From: Butyricicoccus intestinisimiae
Lineage (GTDB): Bacteria > Bacillota > Clostridia > Oscillospirales > Butyricicoccaceae
Direction: 5' to 3'
Assembly: GCF_018918345.1 (NCBI RefSeq)
Contig: NZ_JAHLQI010000004.1
Location: forward strand, 124,001 to 188,000
Length of the DNA stretch: 64,000 nt
Part shown: in pieces, positions 50,385 through 58,851 of the stretch
Layout: every line of letters begins with the position of its first letter
How positions within the stretch are numbered: position 1 is the first letter of the stretch
Made by a program: the position numbers and the translations under genes
Notes under the pieces: generated by a model
What the model saw: the letters and a program-made list of their open reading frames with translations, nothing else
Database searches by the model: none
Told to the model about the DNA's origin: nothing

Positions 50385-51691
50385 ACGGCCACGACCTACT
50401 ACAAGAAGCACAAAATCAGCAAGGGCGAAACCATCGCGCAGTCCTTGAAAGAGCGGTTTGACTACGGGCAAAACCCGGACAAGACCGAGGGCGGCGAGTT
50501 GATCTCGTCCTACGGCTGCGACCACATGACCGCCGATGCTGAGTTCCTATTAAGCAAGGCCAAGTACAAGGCCACCACAGGCCGGGAGCAGCGGCGGGAT
50601 GCGGATGTGCTATGCTATCAGATCCGCCAGTCATTCAAGCCCGGGGAAATCACGCCGGAGGAGGCCAACCGCATTGGCTATGAAACGGCGATGCGCTGGA
50701 CAAAGGGCAAGTATGCCTTTTTCGTTGCCACTCACACGGACAAGGCACACATCCACAATCACATTTATTATAACTCGACCTCGCTGGACTGCACCCGGAA
50801 GTTCCGGGACTTCATCGGCTCTGGCCGTGCGGTGCGGCGGCTCTCTGACCGCATTTGCCTTGAAAATGATCTGTCCGTCATCACCGATCCTAAGTTGCAC
50901 AGCAAGGGACGCTTTCTCCATTATGGGGCATGGCTGGGGACAGAGCAGAAGCCCTCATACAAGAAACAGCTGCGGCGTGCCATAAATGAAGCTCTTGCAA
51001 AACGCCCCGCCGATTTTGACGCTTTCCTCCGGCTCATGGAGGCGTCCGGCTTCACGGTCAAGCATGGGCGCGGCGGTACGATCTCTTTTCTTGTTCCGGG
51101 GCAGGAGCGGGCTACCCGGTTGCGGGCATCCACCCTCGGGGACGGCTACGATCCGGCAAAGGCGCGGCCTATGCGCGGTGGGCAAAGGTTTATAACCTCA
51201 AGCAGATGGCGGCGGCGCTTCAATTCATGCAGGAGCAGAATATCACCGAGTATGACCAGCTCTCTGCCAAGGCCGAGGACGCCGTTTCCCGTTTTCATTC
51301 CCTGACCGAGCAGCTCCGGCGGACGGAGGCTGACCTGTCCACAACATCCAAACTGATGGGAGCCGTGGTGCGGTACGCCAAGACCCGCCCTGTCTTTGAT
51401 GGGTACAAGGCCGCCAAGTACAGCCGGAAATACCTTGCCGAGCATGAGGCGGAGCTGGCGGACTACCGGGCGGCCAAGGCCACAATGGGAGAGCTGCTGG
51501 GCGGAGAGAAACTGCCCACGATGACAGAGCTAAAAGAAAAACGCCGCCAACTGGCGGCGCGGAAAAAGGCGCTCTATATTGAGTACCGCTCGGCGCAGGA
51601 GAAAATGCGGCAGGCCGTGGCGGTTAAGGCCAACATTGACCATCTGCTGGGCGTTACGGACAGCCAGCGCCAAAAGGAACAGGAGCGATAG
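50385..51691 (+). pseudogene. ICE relaxase (MOBP, Tn1549 type), internal deletion with frameshift
   Basis: The first part (ATTYYKKHKISKGETIAQSL, then DYGQNPDKTEGGELISSYGCDH) and the metal motif HTDKAHIHNHIYYNSTS are the Tn1549-type relaxase. Translation appears to begin at ACG (50385), seven bases after GGAGG, where relatives have ATG or GTG. After TLGDGYDP (51155) the sequence jumps to GKGAAYARWAKVYNLKQMAA in another frame: the spacer of some tens of residues normally present is missing. The C-terminal coiled coil (ATMGELLGGEKLPTMTELKEKRRQL) is then intact. The relaxase domain itself could still be made as a truncated protein. Confidence 0.8.
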
Positions 51692-51713
51692 CGCACGGTG
51701 ACGCAGACAAATT

Positions 51714-51738
51714 ACTTTGGGACAAAAAGTCCCAAAGC
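51714..51738. repeat. GGGAC palindrome, copy 9
   Basis: ACTTTGGGAC-AAAAA-GTCCCAAAGC, just after the relaxase stop. Confidence 0.8.
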
Positions 51739-51743
51739 CGGGT

Positions 51744-51830
51744 TTGGGGAGGCTCCCCAACAAGCGTTTTTGCAGCCCGCCGGGATGCAAAAATAGCAAG
51801 TGTGGCTACACTTGCCCTGCTTGCCGTTAG
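51744..51830. other. Candidate oriT of the host ICE
   Basis: TTGGGGA-GGC-TCCCCAA (51744-51760) and GCAAGTGT-GGCT-ACACTTGC (51796-51815) followed by CCTGCTTGC. Two strong dyads next to the relaxase gene are what an oriT should look like. No nick site was assigned. Confidence 0.4.
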
Positions 51831-51852
51831 TGCGTACCCCGGAAACCCCACG

Positions 51853-51896
51853 AAAAAACGGAGGCAGCGCCGTTTCTTACGCTCCCTCCGTTTCAC
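51853..51896 (-). terminator. Terminator of the reverse XRE gene
   Basis: On the reverse strand AAACGGAGG pairs with CCTCCGTTTTTT. The stem begins inside the last codons of the XRE gene. Confidence 0.65.
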
Positions 51897-52236
51897 GGTT
51901 TTCTATGATTGCATTGATAATACCCTCAACGAGCCGCAGTTCGCTTTCGTTGAGAGAATTAAGTTGAATGTTGATCCGCTTCTTTGTGGCTTCATCGGCT
52001 CCCATATCGGGGTAGAAGTATTCATCTACTGACAGGTCGAACATGGTTGCCAGTTGATAGAAAATATCTAAGCTCGGATGTTGACCGTCGTTTTCGTGGT
52101 ACATGACAGTACGAGTGTCCCGCCCGATGATGTCAGCCAATTGCTCCTGTGTCATGCCTTTCTTCTCGCGAGCTTTCTTGATTGCAAGCCCCATCGGACG
52201 AAAATCAAATTTGCGTTCGCTTTTTTCGTTCTTCAT
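51877..52236 (-). CDS. XRE-family regulator of the host ICE
   Basis: 119 aa. Helix-turn-helix MGLAIKKAREKKGMTQEQLADIIGRDTRTVMYHENDGQHPSLDIFYQLATMF, then VDEYFYPD and a helical C-terminus (NSLNESELRLVEGIINAIIENRE). This is the small repressor located between relaxase and recombinase in Tn1549-like elements. Its own upstream region carries a perfect palindrome (52250-52265), probably its operator. Confidence 0.85.
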   Translation of the reverse strand: MKNEKSERKFDFRPMGLAIKKAREKKGMTQEQLADIIGRDTRTVMYHENDGQHPSLDIFYQLATMFDLSVDEYFYPDMGADEATKKRINIQLNSLNESELRLVEGIINAIIENRETEGA

Positions 52237-52249
52237 GTCATCACCACCT

Positions 52250-52265
52250 AATGTAATTTTACATT
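52250..52265. promoter_or_regulatory. Operator-like palindrome upstream of the XRE gene
   Basis: AATGTAATTTTACATT, a perfect 16-bp dyad 14 bp before the XRE start; a half site GTTACATTTCATT recurs at 52290. Confidence 0.6.
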
Positions 52266-52503
52266 TCGGGTGATAGTATTTGAACGGTGTTACATTTCAT
52301 TCGTACTCATTTTTCATTTCATGTACACAGTTGAACTTGTGATACTGTAATGATAAAATAAACAATAGTGTACCTTTCACGAAAGAAATATCACAACTCT
52401 ACTATTATTCAACATCCAAAATGATATACTCGCTTGCCATTCGGTTGCTAAATGGCAGCGTTAGAGCGATAATGCTCTTAGCAATCACAGGAGGCCAAAA
52501 TCA
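52266..52503. other. Intergenic region, divergent promoters likely
   Basis: AT-rich, no gene. An imperfect dyad (GCCATTCGGTTGC-TAAATGGC, 52435-52456) and a CGTTAGAGCG-ATAATGCTCT-type pairing (52459-52480) precede AGGAGG at 52490. Confidence 0.4.
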
Positions 52504-53262
52504 AAGTTCAATATTGACAAGAAGAAATTTGGCGCATTTGTCGCCGCACTTCGCAAAGAAAAAGGAATCACTCAAAAAGAGTTGTCAGAACAACTCTGTA
52601 TATCTGATAAGGCTGTAAGCAAATGGGAAACGGGAGTTAGCTTGCCCGATACCGTTCTATTGATCCCGCTGGCAAATCTGTTGGATGTTTCCGTTACGGA
52701 ACTTTTAATGTGTGAGAGATTGCCGAACAATGATGTACTAAAACCTGATAAGGTTGAGGATATTGTTAAGACGGCAATCACTTATGCGGACGAAAGCCCT
52801 GAAAGGGCATATCATGTAAAGAGCAAGTGGATTGTCTTTTACGGATTTTCCCTTTTGATTTGTTGTATCGGTACATTTCTGAACTATACAACGGCGCAGC
52901 CCTGCATGGAGACCTTGGAAACACTTGCGCTTCTAAGTGCGGTATTCGGCGCGTACTTTTGCTGCTTCGTCCGCACTAAGTTATCAAGCTTTTATGATGA
53001 AAACAGTGTAAACATTTTTTATGATGGCCCATTCCGCATGAATGTGCCGGGAGTAAAATTCAATAATCGCAACTGGCCACATATTGTGAGAACTCTCCGC
53101 TTGAGTTTGTGCCTGTGTATGATACTGTTCCCGATTATCAACATCGTGGCGGGCAGCATTGTAGCAGATGTATGGGAAAACATAGGGAAATATGTTTTCT
53201 TGGCTATGTTCCTTTGCGGTGTGCTGTTGCCAATATATGTGGTTGGAAAGAAGTATGAATAA
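52504..53262 (+). CDS. XRE-type regulator with membrane tail; no standard start codon
   Basis: The helix-turn-helix begins upstream of any good start: KFNIDKKKFGAFVAALRKEKG, then ITQKELSEQLCISDKAVSKWETG, in frame from 52504. The first standard start (TTG 52582) would cut the DNA-binding domain in half, while AGGAGG at 52490 fits initiation near 52504, where the sequence reads ATCAAAGTT. The ATG may have been mutated or a base lost. Residues 90-250 hold four membrane helices. Membrane-tethered XRE proteins of this type are known in Clostridia as stand-alone regulators. Confidence 0.6.
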   Translation, partial: KFNIDKKKFGAFVAALRKEKGITQKELSEQLCISDKAVSKWETGVSLPDTVLLIPLANLLDVSVTELLMCERLPNNDVLKPDKVEDIVKTAITYADESPERAYHVKSKWIVFYGFSLLICCIGTFLNYTTAQPCMETLETLALLSAVFGAYFCCFVRTKLSSFYDENSVNIFYDGPFRMNVPGVKFNNRNWPHIVRTLRLSLCLCMILFPIINIVAGSIVADVWENIGKYVFLAMFLCGVLLPIYVVGKKYE

Positions 53263-53308
53263 ATTAACTATAACCTGTAATAAAGCGTTGCACTAACTCT
53301 GCCAAATC

Positions 53309-53350
53309 TGCTGCACGACGGCAAAAGAAAAAAAGCCGTCGTGCAGCAGT
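53309..53350 (+). terminator. Strong hairpin terminator
   Basis: TGCTGCACGACGGC pairs perfectly with GCCGTCGTGCAGCA around an A-rich loop. The A-rich loop gives T-runs only on the reverse strand. Confidence 0.6.
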
Positions 53351-53370
53351 CCCATCAACACGCCTATATG

Positions 53371-53403
53371 AAACGGCGGCTTTGAATTTCAGAGCCGCCG
53401 TTT
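53371..53403. terminator. Second hairpin
   Basis: AAACGGCGGCT pairs with AGCCGCCGTTT. Confidence 0.55.
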
Positions 53404-53745
53404 CTCTGCGCTTGCACAAACTGATGACGACTTGCAGGGACACGGTAGCCGATTGGAGGTTAATCTGCCGTGTCCATTTTACTTTTCCATAGCGTTCATG
53501 ATCTGCACCAGCTAAAAAAAGCATAGCCCCTCCATCGGAGCAGTCCGGCCTCGAAAGTGAAACTAAACATCATGTAACACGAATTTTATTTGCTTGCGTC
53601 TGCATAGCGTCATGCTGTGCGGGCGTTTTTATGTGCCTGCACCTTGGGACAAATTGTCCCAAAGCAGATAGTCCCGGCTGTCGATCCCCGCCGCTCCTCC
53701 GTTCTGTTCACCCACCCACACATGAACTGAATGGAGGAAATACAA
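53404..53745. other. Intergenic region before the sigma factor
   Basis: No convincing gene; a weak reverse ORF of 86 codons (53264-53524) looks like a shadow. It contains GGGAC palindrome copy 10 at 53641. Confidence 0.45.
53641..53666. repeat. GGGAC palindrome, copy 10
   Basis: CCTTGGGACA-AAT-TGTCCCAAAGC, 80 bp before the sigma-factor start. Confidence 0.8.
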
Positions 53746-54168
53746 ATGACGACCATCAATCTGAAGGACTTTTACGCTTGGTACACCCATGATGAATACA
53801 TCGAAGTTTCCGACGAAGTGGCCGCCGAGCTGAAGGCGGACAAGCTGTATGAGGCAGCCTATCAGCGGCGCACGACCCGCAACAAGGCGCAGTATTCCCT
53901 CGACTGTGACGATGGGATCGAATACTTGGCCTGCCTGCATGAGCCGACCCCGCAGGAGCTTCTGGAGCGCATGGAGCTGTTCGTTCACCTCTGGAACGCC
54001 CTCAATTCTCTGCCGGAGGTGCAGGGCGGCCGGGTGGAGGCGCATCTGATTTTCGGCAAGAGCTACCGTCAGATTGCCCGGGAACAGGGCGTGGACAAAA
54101 GCGTTGTCCGGCGTTCGGTGAAGCGCGGCATGGCTGCTATGAAAAAATATTTGAAAAAAGTTCTGTGA
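53746..54168 (+). CDS. Sigma-70-like factor of the host ICE
   Basis: 140 aa from ATG 53746 after GGAGG. TTINLKDFYAWYTHDEYIEVSDEVAAEL at the N-terminus and a C-terminal region-4 helix-turn-helix (HLIFGKSYRQIAREQGVDKSVVRRSVKRGMAAM). Proteins of this kind lie just before the small ORF and serine recombinase in Tn1549-like elements and probably direct RNA polymerase to element promoters. Distinct from the Orf7-like sigma at 17813. Confidence 0.85.
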   Translation: MTTINLKDFYAWYTHDEYIEVSDEVAAELKADKLYEAAYQRRTTRNKAQYSLDCDDGIEYLACLHEPTPQELLERMELFVHLWNALNSLPEVQGGRVEAHLIFGKSYRQIAREQGVDKSVVRRSVKRGMAAMKKYLKKVL

Positions 54169-54353
54169 GCGAGGCTCCATTTGCCCGATTTTTGTCCTTG
54201 GTATATGAGAGGTAGTTTTCACTTCTCCGCAGCAGGGTAGTTGATGCTCCGTGACGGATCGTCGCTATCCGCTGTGAGGGAGCGCCGCATTGAATATGAG
54301 CTGTCTTATGACAGGCCAACGGGAGCGGGTGCGGCGCTCCTACCTTTCAAAAA

Positions 54354-54380
54354 TACCTTGGGACATTTCGTCCCAAGGTC
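54354..54380. repeat. GGGAC palindrome, copy 11
   Basis: TACCTTGGGAC-ATTTC-GTCCCAAGGTC, between the sigma factor and the 47-aa gene. Confidence 0.75.
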
Positions 54381-54485
54381 ATACGCCGCAGGCCAGCACC
54401 CGGCAAGAGTGCTGGCCTGTTTGCTTTCCCAATGGACAACAGGGAGAGCTGTGATTTTGTTTTGCATCTGTGAAAGGAGGGCGCC

Positions 54486-54629
54486 ATGACTGAAAAGCCC
54501 GCTGCGGAAGAATATGTGTACCATATTGGAAAAATCCGTTTCATCGTCACGCCTGTTTATAAGGAAACGGGAGAGCTGATGCGTGACATCCTTTTGAAGC
54601 TGATGCTGGCTGACTTGGAGCCGGTATAA
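54486..54629 (+). CDS. 47-aa ICE protein before the recombinase
   Basis: ATG 54486 after AAAGGAGG. The protein (TEKPAAEEYVYHIGKIRFIV, then TPVYKETGELMRDILLKLML) belongs to the short proteins that always precede the integrase in this ICE family. Comparable in position to TnpW in IME1; possible directionality factor (inference). Confidence 0.65.
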   Translation: MTEKPAAEEYVYHIGKIRFIVTPVYKETGELMRDILLKLMLADLEPV

Positions 54630-54720
54630 CCCCATCGACATCCTTAACATGGGTGGTCAGGCGAGGTATAATATAGTCAGGATGAATGACCTCTTGCTTG
54701 ACTGCCAGAGAGGAGGTTAT

Positions 54721-56430
54721 ATGAAACAGTCAAGCAAAAAACACGAACTCGGCACAGCCGCTCTCTACTGCCGACTGAGCCGTGACGATAATATGGACAG
54801 CGAGTCCAACAGCATCCAAAATCAGAGGAAGATACTCCAAAAGGCCGCCAAGGACAAGGGGTACACCGACACGGTTTTCTTTGTAGACGATGGCATCACG
54901 GGTACGACCATGAAGCGTCCCGGTTTTCAGAAAATGCTGACCGCTATCGAGGCCGGGTACATCTCGGCGGTGTTCGTCAAAGACCTTTCCCGGCTGGGGC
55001 GCAACTACATTGAGGTCGGCAAACTGACTGAAGAATTTTTCCCGCTCCACGATATACGGCTGGTGGCCGTTTCCGACGGCGTGGACAGCGACGAGGGCGA
55101 GGACGATTTTACTCCGTTCAAAAATATTATGAACGAGTATTATGCGAAAGACATTTCCAAGAAGCGCCGGATCGTGAACAAGATGAAAGGAAATGCAGGC
55201 GTTCCGCTTTCTCCGCCGCCCTACGGTTACATCAAAAACCCAGACGATCCCCGCTTTTGGGTCGTAGAGCCGGAGGCTGCCGAGGTCGTACGCCGGATCT
55301 ACCGCATGGCGCTGGAGGGGTACGGGCTGGCGGAAATTGCCGCCCGCCTTGCCGCCGATGGTGTGGTCAATCCCACCTATTACTGGCGCAGCCGTGGGAC
55401 AAGCCGGGGCGGATCGAAAAGCACCGTAGAGCCTACCAAATGGGGACACACCACCGTCAAGAAGATCCTCACCTTGCAGGAATACTGCGGCGATGTGATC
55501 AACTTCAAAAGCTACTCCAAGTCCTACAAGATGAAAAAGCGGATCGAAAACCCGGAGGAAAACCGGGCGATCTTCCTCAATGTCCATGAGGCTATTATTG
55601 ACCGCCAGACTTGGGAAAAGGTGCAGACGCTCCAAAAAGGGACACGCCGCAAAAAGCCTACGGTCACGCAGGAACCCAGCGTATTCTCCGGCCTGCTGAA
55701 ATGCCCGGAGTGCGGCGGCAACCTCAATTTCCACTTCAACCAGAACAACCACGACATCAAGTTTTTCAGTTGTCAAAATCACAACTCCGGCTATCGCAAG
55801 TGCAGCAAGACGCACTATATCCGGCTGGACTTCTTAGAGCAAGTCGTTTTGTACGAGGTCAAGCGGCTGGCCTGCTTTGCCAGCGAATACGAAAATGACT
55901 TTATCAAGGCCATGATCGGACGCTCGGCAAAGGTGGCGGAAAATGCTACGCTCCGCAAGCAGCGGGAGCTGGACGCTCTGACCGCCCGTGACCGGGAGCT
56001 GGATATGCTTTTTGAACGGCTCTATGAGGACAATGTAGCGGGAAAGATTGACGATGCCCGGTTTGCCAAAATGTCCAAACGCTATGAACAGGAGCAGGGC
56101 GAGAACGCAAAGAAGATCAAGGCGCTGCGGCTGGAACTGAAAAAGGACGAGAGCAAGCGCATGGACATTGACGATTTTCTTGAAACGGTACGGCGATACA
56201 CGGACGCGACCACCATTACAAAGCGGATGGTTGCAGAGCTGATCGACCATATTGAGGTGTACCACGCTGAAAAGCAGGACGGCGTTACCAACCAGCGCGT
56301 CGTTATTCACTATAACTGCATCGGTGCCTTTGATGTGCCGGATCGCCGGAAGATCCCGGAGGCCGACATTATCATGGAAACAAGAAAAGGCGTAGCACTC
56401 AGCTACGCCCCGGAACAGGTTGCGGTATAG
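54721..56430 (+). CDS. Large serine recombinase (integrase) of the host ICE
   Basis: 569 aa from ATG 54721 (after AGAGGAGG). Catalytic Ser in AALYCRLSRDDNMDSESNSI, VKDLSRLGRNYIEVG, recombinase domain with PPPYGYIKNPDDPRFW, zinc ribbon (KCPECGGNLNF...CQNHNSGYRKC), coiled coil, and a C-terminal VTNQRVVIHYNCIGAF. It should excise and integrate the whole 52-kb element. The frame is intact, so the element might still excise even though transfer genes are damaged. Confidence 0.9.
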   Translation: MKQSSKKHELGTAALYCRLSRDDNMDSESNSIQNQRKILQKAAKDKGYTDTVFFVDDGITGTTMKRPGFQKMLTAIEAGYISAVFVKDLSRLGRNYIEVGKLTEEFFPLHDIRLVAVSDGVDSDEGEDDFTPFKNIMNEYYAKDISKKRRIVNKMKGNAGVPLSPPPYGYIKNPDDPRFWVVEPEAAEVVRRIYRMALEGYGLAEIAARLAADGVVNPTYYWRSRGTSRGGSKSTVEPTKWGHTTVKKILTLQEYCGDVINFKSYSKSYKMKKRIENPEENRAIFLNVHEAIIDRQTWEKVQTLQKGTRRKKPTVTQEPSVFSGLLKCPECGGNLNFHFNQNNHDIKFFSCQNHNSGYRKCSKTHYIRLDFLEQVVLYEVKRLACFASEYENDFIKAMIGRSAKVAENATLRKQRELDALTARDRELDMLFERLYEDNVAGKIDDARFAKMSKRYEQEQGENAKKIKALRLELKKDESKRMDIDDFLETVRRYTDATTITKRMVAELIDHIEVYHAEKQDGVTNQRVVIHYNCIGAFDVPDRRKIPEADIIMETRKGVALSYAPEQVAV

Positions 56431-56443
56431 GAGGTACGACACG

Positions 56444-56605
56444 ATGAAAGCCTATTTCTATTGCCGCGTCACTCACGATGATAGCTTTTCTTTGGAACGG
56501 CAGGCCGAGGAGCTTCGCCGCTATGCGGAACAAGCCGGGTACACCATCGTTGGTGTTGCCGCCGAGCATGACAAAGCAGTACATCGCCCTGCTGACCGAA
56601 CATAA
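56444..56605 (+). pseudogene. Resolvase N-terminal fragment
   Basis: 53 codons (MKAYFYCRVTHDDSFSLERQ, then AEELRRYAEQAGYTIVG) match the first strands of a serine recombinase but stop before the arginine motif. Starts 13 bp after the integrase stop. A short relic, or a conserved micro-ORF at the ICE right end. Confidence 0.6.
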
Positions 56606-56673
56606 GGTCAAGCTGCTGTGCCTGCGGGAACGGGAGAGCAGCGACAGCTCCGGCGTTTCACTATTCTCTACAT

Positions 56674-56726
56674 AAAAAAGCAGAGTGTCCATTACAGGAT
56701 ACTCAGATCCTATAAGGACACTCTGC
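56674..56726 (-). terminator. Terminator of tRNA-Pro
   Basis: On the reverse strand GCAGAGTGTCC pairs with GGACACTCTGC and is followed by six T. It fixes the chromosomal side of the ICE right boundary. Confidence 0.85.
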
Positions 56727-56727
56727 A

Positions 56728-56803
<76 letters not shown>

Positions 56804-56884
56804 AAACAACTTAGCTTATCTATCATAGCACACAGTTTCCGAAAATGCAAGAAAAATTCTTCGACAGAGGGGAACAAGTGCGAT

Positions 56885-57871
56885 TTAGTGTGTTTCGTCC
56901 CAATACTCCGGCGTGACATCGCGGCCGAGATTTTGCAGCATCTCACGGTCGCTGCGGATGGTTGCGCACGCAACGGTGGTCAGCATGTTGCCGGTAATTG
57001 TCGCAGACGCGCCGGACTGGAAGGCGGTTTCGCCGTCATTGGTGAGCAGGGCGCGGCCGGCACCGAGGCGAATGTTTGCCGTCGGATTGATATAGCGGAA
57101 GAAAGCGACCGTGCGCAGAATGTCCTGCTCGGTCAGGCGCGGCAGATGCTCCAGCGGCGTGCCGGCAATCGGCATCAGCGCATTGAGCGGAATCGAATCA
57201 ATGCCCAACTCTGCCAGACTGACGGCCATGTCCAAGCGATCCTCCCACGTTTCTCCCATGCCGATGATGCCGCCGGAGCAAGCGCACATGCCCTCGGCTT
57301 TGACCTTTTTCAAGGTTTCTACTTTCATGTCATAGGTGTGTGTGGTGCAGATGTTTGGAAAGTTCCGGCGGGAGGTCTCGATGTTGTGGTGATAGCTCGT
57401 CACACCTGCTTCGTGCAGACGGTGCAGCTGCTCCGCGGAGAGAAAGCCCATAGACGCGCACAGGTCAATCTTGCACTGCTTGTGCATGGTCTCATACGCA
57501 TGAATCGCTTTGTCAAATTCTTCTCCGGTCAGCGAACGGCCGGAAGTGACGATGGAAAAGCGGTCAACACCCTCGCGCTCGTTCATCTGACAGGCCTCGA
57601 TAATTTCCTGTTCCGGCAGAAAATCATAGACTTCGCACTGGGTGTGATGATGCGCCGACTGCGCACAGTATTTGCAGTCCTCCGGACAGCGGCCGCTTCT
57701 GCCGTTGACAATCGAACAGAGATCTACTTTGTCTCCGACAAAATGCGCACGGATTTGGTCTGCGCCTTTGCATAATGCATCCAGATCGCAGGTGAGGAAG
57801 AAAGAAAGGTCGTCCTCCCGTGTGATTCGTCTGCCGTTGATAATTTCCTGTGCCAGTGTCAATGCGTCCAT
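56885..57871 (-). CDS. bioB: Biotin synthase
   Basis: 328 aa radical-SAM enzyme converting dethiobiotin to biotin. CPEDCKYCAQS holds the CxxxCxxC [4Fe-4S] ligands; VTSGRSLT, SYHHNIETSRRNFPNICTTHTY, GGIIGMGETWEDR and SGASATITGNMLTT are BioB motifs including the [2Fe-2S] region residues. Single gene here; no other bio genes are adjacent, so the cell may import a precursor. AGGAGCG precedes the ATG. Antisense frames of up to 337 codons are shadows. Confidence 0.95.
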   Translation of the reverse strand: MDALTLAQEIINGRRITREDDLSFFLTCDLDALCKGADQIRAHFVGDKVDLCSIVNGRSGRCPEDCKYCAQSAHHHTQCEVYDFLPEQEIIEACQMNEREGVDRFSIVTSGRSLTGEEFDKAIHAYETMHKQCKIDLCASMGFLSAEQLHRLHEAGVTSYHHNIETSRRNFPNICTTHTYDMKVETLKKVKAEGMCACSGGIIGMGETWEDRLDMAVSLAELGIDSIPLNALMPIAGTPLEHLPRLTEQDILRTVAFFRYINPTANIRLGAGRALLTNDGETAFQSGASATITGNMLTTVACATIRSDREMLQNLGRDVTPEYWDETH

Positions 57872-57966
57872 ATCTTTCGCTCCTATGTTCGTAACCTGTT
57901 TTTATCCTACTAGTTTCCTATTATACGAGCGATGCGATTGAATGTCAACCAAATTCACAATGCGGT

Positions 57967-58851
57967 TTACAACGATTGCTCGTGATGCAGCACCTGCTCG
58001 GTGATTTTCTTTCCGGTCGGTGTGGCGGCGAGACCGCCCAAGCCGGTTTCCCGCAGGCTTGCCGGAAGCGTATCGCCGACTTCTCCCATGGTGTCAATGA
58101 CTTCGTCTGCCGGAATATGAGACGTGATGCCGGCGAGCGCCATGTTGGCGGCGCTGACTGCGTTGACCGCACCGACTACATTGCGTTTGACGCACGGGAT
58201 TTCTACGAGTCCGGCAACCGGATCGCAAATCAAGCCGAGCAAATTACCGAGAGACATCGCAAACGCATGGGCGCATTGTTCGGCAGTGCCGCCCATGCAG
58301 TGCGTCAGTGCGGCAGCTGCCATGGCGCTGGCAGTGCCAATTTCCGCCTGACAGCCGCCCTCCGCTCCGGCGACATTGGCACGTATCGCCGTGATCTGTC
58401 CGAAGCCTGCGGCGATGTACAGTGCCTGCAAGATCACCTCCGTGTCCAGCTGCTTTTCTTCCGTCAGCGGAAGCAGAACGGCGGGGAGCACGCCGCAGCT
58501 TCCGGCAGTCGGTGCCGCGACAATGCGTTTCATACAGGCGTTGCACTCCGCGACTTTGAGGGCTTCTTCTATGACGCGGAGAAGATACGTGCCGCCGATG
58601 AGCGCACCCGCCTGTGCCGCCAGACGCAGCTTTTCCGCATCGCCGCCGATAAATCCGCTGTTGGAGCGGTCGGATGCGCAATATTGCTTGCTCGATTGCT
58701 GCATCGCCTCCCAAAGCGTTTGAATCTGCCGATGCGATGCTTCTTCGGTATAATTGTTTTCCTGACAATCATCCTCGCAGACGACGGTGTACAGCGGCTT
58801 GTCAGCCGATTTTGCAGCTTCCAGCATGGAAGCGATACTGGAAAAGCTCAT
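57967..58851 (-). CDS. sdaAA: L-serine dehydratase, alpha subunit
   Basis: 294 aa. Iron-sulfur ligands in ECNACMKRIVAAPTAGSCGVLPA and LICDPVAGLVEIPCVKRN; AEGGCQAEIGTASAMAAAAL is the conserved core. With the beta subunit it converts L-serine to pyruvate and ammonia using a [4Fe-4S] cluster. Its ATG overlaps the sdaAB stop by 4 bp. The pair is typical of anaerobic Firmicutes. Confidence 0.95.
   Translation of the reverse strand: MSFSSIASMLEAAKSADKPLYTVVCEDDCQENNYTEEASHRQIQTLWEAMQQSSKQYCASDRSNSGFIGGDAEKLRLAAQAGALIGGTYLLRVIEEALKVAECNACMKRIVAAPTAGSCGVLPAVLLPLTEEKQLDTEVILQALYIAAGFGQITAIRANVAGAEGGCQAEIGTASAMAAAALTHCMGGTAEQCAHAFAMSLGNLLGLICDPVAGLVEIPCVKRNVVGAVNAVSAANMALAGITSHIPADEVIDTMGEVGDTLPASLRETGLGGLAATPTGKKITEQVLHHEQSL

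Larger units (their letters stand above)
4428..56673 (+). mobile_element. Tn1549-like ICE (host element) with nested insertions; ends approximate
   Basis: The gene order parB, dcm, ardA, pcfB, virD4, maff2, virB6-like, MT-A70, prgI, virB4, CD1108, CD1845, relaxase, XRE, sigma factor, serine recombinase is that of Tn1549/CTn2-type conjugative elements. The right end lies between the resolvase fragment (56605) and the tRNA-Pro terminator (56674). The left end is placed just before parB; no attachment site was recognised, and the ParA-like gene usually found beside parB is missing. Two blocks have been inserted (11.8-35.5 and 39.95-48.3 kb). Confidence 0.75.

Noticed and set aside
57872-57966. 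BirA operator upstream of bioB
   Set aside because: Only one half site (GTAACC) is visible; no matching inverted half at the expected distance.
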